From an uncultured Paraprevotella sp. (GTDB lineage Bacteria > Bacteroidota > Bacteroidia > Bacteroidales > Bacteroidaceae), in NCBI GenBank assembly GCA_910584955.1, contig CAJUDC010000088.1, positions 1 through 11,308 of the forward strand: a stretch of DNA of 11,308 nucleotides. Direction: 5' to 3'. The position numbers and the translations under genes are program-made. The notes below the pieces were generated by a model. That model saw only the letters and a list, made by a program, of their open reading frames with translations. It ran no database searches and was not told the DNA's origin. Shown here in pieces: positions 6,808 through 11,308 of this stretch (positions are counted from its first letter, which is position 1; each line of letters begins with the position of its first letter).

Positions 6808-8136
6808 ATGATTATGGCTACAAAAGCATTTCAAAAGATATATACGAAAATCAGCCAGATAACCAAGGCCACTTGTTCGCTGCGTGCGACGGGAGTGGGC
6901 GCCGAAGAGCTGGCAACCGTTAACGGCAAGCTGGCCCAGGTGGTGAAGATCGCCGGAGACGAGGTGACGTTGCAGGTGTTCGAAGGCACCGGCGGTATCC
7001 CCACCGATGCCGAGGTCGTGTTCCTGGGCAGTGCGCCTACATTGAAAGTGAGTGAGCAACTGGCCGGGCGTTTTTTCAATGCCTACGGGCGACCGATCGA
7101 CGGCGGACCGGAAGTGGAAGGCAAAGAGGTGGAGATCGGAGGTCCTTCCGTAAACCCCGTTCGCCGCAAGCAACCGTCCGAACTGATTGCTACCGGTATT
7201 GCCGGTATTGACTTGAACAATACATTGGTGTCCGGGCAGAAGATACCGTTCTTTGCCGATCCCGACCAACCGTTCAACCAGGTGATGGCCATGGTGGCCC
7301 TGCGTGCACAGACCGACAAGATCATTCTGGGCGGTATGGGTATGACCAACGATGATTACCTGTATTTCAAGAACGTGTTCTCCAATGCAGGTGCTTTGGA
7401 CCGCATCGTGAGCTTCATGAACACTACCGAAGACCCCGCTGTAGAGCGTCTGCTGGTGCCGGATATGGCATTGGCCGCCGCCGAGTATTTTGCTGTGGAG
7501 AAGAACGAGAAAGTGCTGGTGCTGCTGACGGACATGACTTCGTATGCCGATTCGCTGGCTATCGTGTCCAACCGTATGGATCAGATCCCGTCGAAGGATT
7601 CGATGCCCGGATCGCTCTACTCCGATCTGGCCAAGATTTACGAGAAGGCCGTGCAGTTCCCGGCGGGAGGTTCCATCACCATTATCGCCGTGACCACGTT
7701 GAGCGGCGGTGACATCACCCATGCCGTACCCGACAATACGGGATACATTACGGAGGGACAGCTGTTCCTGCGTCGCGACAGCGATATCGGTAAGGTTATC
7801 GTCGATCCGTTCCGTTCGCTCTCCCGTCTGAAACAGCTTGTGGCCGGAAAGAAGACGCGCAAGGACCATCCGCAGGTGATGAATGCCGCCGTCCGTCTGT
7901 ATTCCGATGCCGCCAATGCCCGGACGAAGATGGAGAACGGTTTCGATCTGACCGATTATGACGACCGCACGCTGGCTTTTGCCAAAGATTATGCGGATAA
8001 ACTGCTGGCTATCGACGTGAACCTGAACACGACCGAGATGCTTGATGTGACATGGGGGCTGTTCGGTAAGTATTTCAAGCCCGAGGAAGTGAATATTAAG
8101 AAGGAACTGATTGACGAGTTCTGGAAGAAATCATAA
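6808..8136 (+). CDS. atpB: V/A-type ATP synthase subunit B (non-catalytic head subunit)
   Basis: This 442-residue partner of subunit A completes the hexameric head. As expected for B, there is no P-loop: the equivalent position reads FADPDQPFNQ at 149-158. Family landmarks include GRFFNAYGRPIDGGP (87-101), MALAAAEYFAV (220-230), VLVLLTDMTSYADSL (236-250), GGSITIIAVTTL (287-298) and DITHAVPDNTGYITEGQ (302-318). FRSLSRLKQL (335-344) holds R340, the likely arginine finger that reaches into the A active site. The loop IPSKDSMPGSLYSDLA (260-275) differs from the archaeal/Thermus/Enterococcus VPGRRGYPGYMYTDLA type and is closer to what I recall of chlamydial B. Two starts are possible: 6808, or 6814, which gives MATKAF, echoing the MATK start of subunit A. 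I favour neither strongly. The gene for D follows 12 bp after the stop. Confidence 0.96.
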   Translation: MIMATKAFQKIYTKISQITKATCSLRATGVGAEELATVNGKLAQVVKIAGDEVTLQVFEGTGGIPTDAEVVFLGSAPTLKVSEQLAGRFFNAYGRPIDGGPEVEGKEVEIGGPSVNPVRRKQPSELIATGIAGIDLNNTLVSGQKIPFFADPDQPFNQVMAMVALRAQTDKIILGGMGMTNDDYLYFKNVFSNAGALDRIVSFMNTTEDPAVERLLVPDMALAAAEYFAVEKNEKVLVLLTDMTSYADSLAIVSNRMDQIPSKDSMPGSLYSDLAKIYEKAVQFPAGGSITIIAVTTLSGGDITHAVPDNTGYITEGQLFLRRDSDIGKVIVDPFRSLSRLKQLVAGKKTRKDHPQVMNAAVRLYSDAANARTKMENGFDLTDYDDRTLAFAKDYADKLLAIDVNLNTTEMLDVTWGLFGKYFKPEEVNIKKELIDEFWKKS

Positions 8137-8148
8137 AGTGAGATTACG

Positions 8149-8754
8149 ATGGCAATAAAGTTTCAATACAATAAGACGTCGTTGCAGCAGCTGGAGAAAC
8201 AGCTCAAGATGCGAGAACGCACGCTCCCCATTATTAAAAACAAGGAGAGTGCCTTGCGCATGGAGGTAAAGAAATGCAAGACGGAAGCCGCCGATCTGGA
8301 GCAGGAACTGGAAAGTCGGGTGCAGGCCTACGAAGCTATGTTTGCCTTGTGGAATGAATTCGATCCCTCCATCGTTGGGGTGAAGGACGTGCAGCTCGGC
8401 GTGAAGAAGATAGCCGGTGTGCGCGTACCGATGTTGGAGAATGTGGAGCTTTCCGTGCGTCCGTTCAGCCTGTTCAACAGCCCCAAGTGGTACTACGACG
8501 GTATTGCCCTGTTGCGCGGGTTGGCCAAGACGGCGATTGAACGCGAGTTTGTGCTGGCCAAGTTGGCTTTGCTGGAGCATACCCGTAAGAAGACCACGCA
8601 GAAAGTCAATCTGTTCGAGAAGGTGCAGATTCCGGGTTATCAGGATGCGTTGCGCAAGATAAAGCGCTTTATGGAAGATGAAGAAAACTTGTCAAAGTCG
8701 TCACAAAAGATTTTGAAGACCATACAGGAGAAAAGAAAGGAGGCTGAGGCATGA
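8149..8754 (+). CDS. atpD: V/A-type ATP synthase subunit D (central rotor shaft)
   Basis: This 201-residue protein is the rotating shaft inside the A3B3 head and the functional counterpart of F-type gamma. The N-terminal helix (MAIKFQYNKTSLQQLEKQLK, 1-20) and the following charged helix with KNKESALRMEVKK (30-42) match the family plan, in which a leucine-rich helix is followed by a K-x-K-R/E-x-L segment. Near the C-terminus, RKKTTQKVNLFEKVQIPGYQ (145-164) is the diagnostic turn of subunit D (family form: T-x-R-R-V-N-A-L-E-x-V-x-I-P), followed by the long second coiled-coil helix. No subunit F gene, its usual partner, is present in the operon. The stop overlaps the next start as ATGA at 8751-8754, implying translational coupling with subunit I. 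Confidence 0.93.
   Translation: MAIKFQYNKTSLQQLEKQLKMRERTLPIIKNKESALRMEVKKCKTEAADLEQELESRVQAYEAMFALWNEFDPSIVGVKDVQLGVKKIAGVRVPMLENVELSVRPFSLFNSPKWYYDGIALLRGLAKTAIEREFVLAKLALLEHTRKKTTQKVNLFEKVQIPGYQDALRKIKRFMEDEENLSKSSQKILKTIQEKRKEAEA
8736..8743 (+). promoter_or_regulatory. Strong Shine-Dalgarno before subunit I
   Basis: AAAGGAGG lies inside the 3' end of the subunit D gene, with 7 bases between it and the ATG at 8751. It is the only near-perfect Shine-Dalgarno I see in this window; the other starts are preceded by A-rich sequence. With the ATGA stop/start overlap it supports 8751 as the start rather than the second ATG at 8763, and it suggests coupled reinitiation. Confidence 0.6.
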
Positions 8755-10598
8755 TTACCAAAATGAAGAAGTTGACTTTCCTTGTGTATCATAAGGAATA
8801 CGAAGCTTTCCTGAAACAGCTTCAGGAGTTGGGGGTGCTTCACGTACAACCTACGCAGGAGGGCGGTATCGCTCCTTCGTCGGAACTGGACGAGAAGCGC
8901 AGGCAGAGGGAGCATGTGACCGAAGTCATCGAACGGCTGTCGGCCCTGGCCCCGGAAACCCTGCGCATCGGTGTGTCCGATGGAGCCGAAGCCTATGTGC
9001 GGCAGGCGGACGAAGGGCTAGAGGAGCAGCGCGCCGCAACCCTTGCTCTGGAGCGTCTGGGCAAAGAAGAGGCCGTCTTGCGTCCGTGGGGTGATTTCGC
9101 CCCCGAATCGGTGAAACGTCTGGCCGGTATCGGTTATGTGATGAATTTCTTCACATGCAGCCGGAAAGAATTTGACCGGGAATGGGTGGAACGTTATAAC
9201 GCGACCGTGATAGAACAGGAAAAGGACCGGCTGTATTTTGTGACAGTCACGCCGGTGGGCGAAGAGGTCAGTCCGGCTGCCGAGCCGGTGACGTTGCCCG
9301 ACATGTCCTTGTCTTCGCTGTATCAGCAAGTCGATGGCTGGCACATCCGTTTGCAGCAGGCCGAACAACAATTGAAAGACTTGGCCTTGAATCATCTGCC
9401 CGATTTGCGTGCGTTGGAACAGTCTATGCTCTCGTCCATAGATTTTGACCATGTAGTGCTGGGTACCGCCCATGCGGCCGACGATAAGGTGATGGTGCTG
9501 CAAGGATGGATTCCGGCACCGAAAGAAGAGACCGTAAAGGCCTTCCTGGCAAAAGAAAACGTTTACTATGAGATACGGAATGCCGTGAAAGGTGACAAGG
9601 TGCCTATCCTGCTCCGCAACAATGCTTTTACGCGGATGTACGAGGTGTTGACCGGCATGTACGGTATGCCCGATTACGGAGAATTCGACCCGACACCGCT
9701 TATCGCTCCCTTCTTCACGCTGTTCTTCGGTTTGTGTATGGGAGATGCCGGTTACGGTCTGGTGCTGATTGCCTTGGGCTTGTATCTGAAAGCCAAGATG
9801 GGAGCTTCCATGAGGGGGATGATGAACCTTGTCATTACCTTGGGAGTGGGTACGACGGTGATCGGTGCCGTGCTGGGCACGTTTTTCGGTGTTTCCCTGT
9901 TCGATCTGGATCTGCCCGAGAGCATCAAACAGTTTATGATTGTGGGTAAGATAGACGGAACGACTTACGACAAACAGATGCTGCTGGCACTCCTTATCGG
10001 TGTGTTCCATATCTGTCTGGCCATGACAGTGAAAGCCATTAATTCCACCGTTCGTTTCGGCTTTAAGGAGTCGCTTAGTGCGTGGGCCTGGTTGCTGCTG
10101 GTGGTAGGTTTTATCTGTACGGGAGGACTTTCGTTTTTCAAGCTCATCTCCGAGGATGTCTCTTACTGGAGTTTCATCGGTATCGGCAGTGTGGCTGCTA
10201 TCGGTATCTTCCTGCTGAATGATATTCACCGCAATCCGCTTGTCAACATCGGTGCGGGATTGTGGGATACGTACAACATGGCCACGGGTTTGTTGGGTGA
10301 CGTGCTTTCCTATGTCCGCCTGTATGCGCTCGGCCTGGCCGGCGGTATGTTGGGCGGGGTGTTCAATATGTTGGCGGTGATGGTGCGCGACGGTGCTTCC
10401 GAGCCCGTACAGGGGTGGATCTATTGCGGTCTCATTCTGGTATTCGGTCACGGATTGAACATTGCCATGTCGTGCTTGGGGGCTTTTGTGCATCCCTTGC
10501 GTCTGACTTTTGTGGAATACTTCAAGAATTCCGGTTACGAAGGAAGCGGCGAGGCTTATCGCCCTTTCCGTGCGACGAAAAACAAGCAAATAAATTAA
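8751..10598 (+). CDS. atpI: V/A-type ATP synthase subunit I (membrane stator, a-subunit)
   Basis: This 615-residue membrane stator contains the ion half-channels and anchors the peripheral stalks. The soluble N-terminal half (about 1-310) has alpha/beta lobes and coiled coils at about 43-63, 85-108 and 190-215, and the conserved LQGWIPAP (250-257). The C-terminal half has roughly seven to eight hydrophobic segments, near 317-347, 355-382, 409-427, 440-463, 473-489, 510-545, 557-575. GDAGYGL (331-337) is typical. LSYVRLYALGLAGG (519-532) contains R523, the essential channel arginine (yeast Vph1 R735). HPLRLTFVEYFKNSGYEGSG (581-600), with R584, is the family's closing signature. Length is within the usual 600-660 range. 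The gene overlaps subunit D by 4 bp and is followed 32 bp later by K. Confidence 0.96.
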   Translation: MITKMKKLTFLVYHKEYEAFLKQLQELGVLHVQPTQEGGIAPSSELDEKRRQREHVTEVIERLSALAPETLRIGVSDGAEAYVRQADEGLEEQRAATLALERLGKEEAVLRPWGDFAPESVKRLAGIGYVMNFFTCSRKEFDREWVERYNATVIEQEKDRLYFVTVTPVGEEVSPAAEPVTLPDMSLSSLYQQVDGWHIRLQQAEQQLKDLALNHLPDLRALEQSMLSSIDFDHVVLGTAHAADDKVMVLQGWIPAPKEETVKAFLAKENVYYEIRNAVKGDKVPILLRNNAFTRMYEVLTGMYGMPDYGEFDPTPLIAPFFTLFFGLCMGDAGYGLVLIALGLYLKAKMGASMRGMMNLVITLGVGTTVIGAVLGTFFGVSLFDLDLPESIKQFMIVGKIDGTTYDKQMLLALLIGVFHICLAMTVKAINSTVRFGFKESLSAWAWLLLVVGFICTGGLSFFKLISEDVSYWSFIGIGSVAAIGIFLLNDIHRNPLVNIGAGLWDTYNMATGLLGDVLSYVRLYALGLAGGMLGGVFNMLAVMVRDGASEPVQGWIYCGLILVFGHGLNIAMSCLGAFVHPLRLTFVEYFKNSGYEGSGEAYRPFRATKNKQIN

Positions 10599-10630
10599 TC
10601 AAATAATCAAAAAAGTAAAATTAAAACAGT
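10599..10630 (+). promoter_or_regulatory. A/T-rich spacer and translation leader of the rotor-ring gene
   Basis: The 32-bp gap between subunits I and K is the longest spacer in the operon and is almost entirely A and T. It lacks a Shine-Dalgarno. Such unstructured A-rich leaders favour initiation in Bacteroides. The subunit K ring needs many copies per enzyme, so this may act as a translation enhancer, by analogy with the leader before the F-type c gene of E. coli. The functional role is inference. Confidence 0.35.
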
Positions 10631-11050
10631 ATGAATGAAATTTTAGGTTATCTCGGTTTGGGCCTGATGCTGGCTCTTTCAGGTATCGGCAGCTGCTACG
10701 GAACGACTATTGCCGGCAATGCGGCTGAAGGGGCTTTGAAGAAAAATGCCGGTAAGTCTACCAGCTACATGATTCTCTCCGCTCTTCCCGCTACACAGGG
10801 CTTGTACGGCTTTGTGGCTTTTCTAATGAAGAGCGACGTAGATTTCTCCACCAAAGGTCCGTTGATGCTTGGTATCGGTCTGGGTGTGGGGCTGATCTGT
10901 TTGTTCTCCGGCATCCGCCAGGGACAGGTTTGTGCCAACGGTATCATGGGCCTTTCACAAGGTCATGACGTGCAGACGCAGACCATGATTTATGCCGCTT
11001 TGCCGGAGTTCTACGCCATTCTGGCTTTGGTGGCTGCGCTTATGGTGTAA
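10631..11050 (+). CDS. atpK: V/A-type ATP synthase subunit K (rotor-ring proteolipid), Na+-type signature
   Basis: This 139-residue proteolipid has four membrane helices formed by two fused hairpins, near residues 3-28, 44-66, 77-99 and 118-139. The ring it forms rotates against subunit I. The single ion-carrying carboxylate is E126 in helix 4 (ALPEFYAIL); helix 2 instead has ALPATQGLYGF (51-61). E. hirae NtpK binds Na+ through L61, T64, Q65, Q110 and E139. The counterparts here are L52, T55, Q56, Q97 and E126: the L-P-x-T-Q spacing is identical, and the Q-to-E distance is 29 in both. Na+ coupling is therefore predicted, though not proven. It is the last gene of the operon, with the palindromic terminator beginning 56 bp after the stop. 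Length is slightly shorter than NtpK (about 156). Confidence 0.96.
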   Translation: MNEILGYLGLGLMLALSGIGSCYGTTIAGNAAEGALKKNAGKSTSYMILSALPATQGLYGFVAFLMKSDVDFSTKGPLMLGIGLGVGLICLFSGIRQGQVCANGIMGLSQGHDVQTQTMIYAALPEFYAILALVAALMV

Positions 11051-11105
11051 TAGCAAGGCTTATTTGGCCGTTTGTCCGGTTTGTTGCCGGATGATTGTTA
11101 TACGA

Positions 11106-11145
11106 TTCCGCCTGCGAAAAATATTTTTCGCAGGCGGAACTTTTT
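11106..11145 (+). terminator. Rho-independent terminator of the V-ATPase operon (34-bp perfect palindrome plus T-run)
   Basis: Bases 11106-11139 are a perfect palindrome with half-site TTCCGCCTGCGAAAAAT. In RNA the A/T centre would form the loop end, leaving a stem of at least 11 G/C-rich pairs plus A-U pairs. It is followed by C and five T (11141-11145). There is no T-run on the opposite side, so it is oriented to stop plus-strand transcripts coming from subunit K. Confidence 0.85.
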
Positions 11146-11234
11146 ATGTCGGTGGGCCGGATATTGTCGGTTGTTCTTCCTGTTTACTGTAAATCAAGAC
11201 GTGGTTTCTACAGATTGCGGTTGGGGATATACAA

Positions 11235-11268
11235 ATCAAGCCACGGTCTTTGCAAACCGTGGCTTGAT
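11235..11268. terminator. Second hairpin, probable terminator
   Basis: ATCAAGCCACGGT (11235-11247) and ACCGTGGCTTGAT (11256-11268) form a perfect 13-bp stem with an 8-base loop. The right side is moderately T-rich (GTCTTCTTTTCC) and the left side, read on the minus strand, continues TTTG. It could be a back-up terminator, or a terminator for a convergent gene beyond the right edge. No gene is seen in 11051-11308. Confidence 0.5.
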
Positions 11269-11308
11269 GTCTTCTTTTCCCGTTCGCAGGCAGTAGTTTC
11301 CGCCCGGA

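Noticed and set aside
7252..7281. Missing P-loop in subunit B as a sign of a dead enzyme
   Set aside because: B subunits of V/A-type ATPases normally lack a functional Walker A; catalysis is by subunit A, whose motifs are intact.
6796..7869. Antisense open frame (357 codons) opposite subunit B
   Set aside because: Subunit B is clearly encoded on the plus strand. The antisense product shows no domain.
9018..10589. Long antisense open frame (523 codons) opposite subunit I
   Set aside because: Its translation is histidine- and glutamine-rich with no membrane or domain pattern, while the plus strand encodes a clear subunit I.
1..11308. CRISPR array, tRNA/rRNA genes, insertion sequence, or defence island
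   Set aside because: No spaced repeat array, tRNA-like cloverleaf, transposase or terminal inverted repeats were seen. The region reads as ordinary chromosomal metabolism and bioenergetics.

Overview
This window looks like a chromosomal stretch from a Bacteroidales organism, most likely a gut Bacteroides or close relative. Three things point there. Two genes carry perfect matches to the Bacteroides sigma-ABfr -7 box TAnnTTTG. Most starts have A-rich leaders rather than Shine-Dalgarno sequences. The gene content is a GH3-family protein, a secreted GH27 glycosidase, and a V/A-type ATPase operon of the short seven-gene kind.

Layout. Positions 1-1506 (minus strand) hold a nearly complete GH3-type acyl-adenylate/amido synthetase family gene; its stop codon lies beyond the left edge. 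Positions 1587-3257 (minus) encode an exported GH27 alpha-galactosidase-like enzyme with a C-terminal beta-sandwich, CBM35-like module. A 315-bp divergent intergenic region (3258-3572) separates these from a plus-strand operon at 3573-11050. That operon reads: V-ATPase E, a DUF2764-type protein, A, B, D, I, K. It ends in a 34-bp perfect palindrome plus T-run (11106-11145). A second hairpin lies near the right edge (11235-11268).

How it works together. A and B form the catalytic head, D the central rotor shaft, E the peripheral stalk (hendecad coiled coil), I the stator membrane subunit with the channel arginine, and K the rotor ring. K carries all five residues known as Na+ ligands in Enterococcus hirae NtpK, with matching local spacing, so a Na+-coupled pump or synthase is the best prediction. 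The operon has no recognisable C, F or G/H subunit gene and no gap large enough to hide one. The unnamed second gene carries sequence features reminiscent of the AC39/subunit C family (an internal repeat and a C-terminal signature), so I propose it is a highly diverged subunit C. The gene order E-hypothetical-A-B-D-I-K is the one known from Chlamydia and Borrelia.
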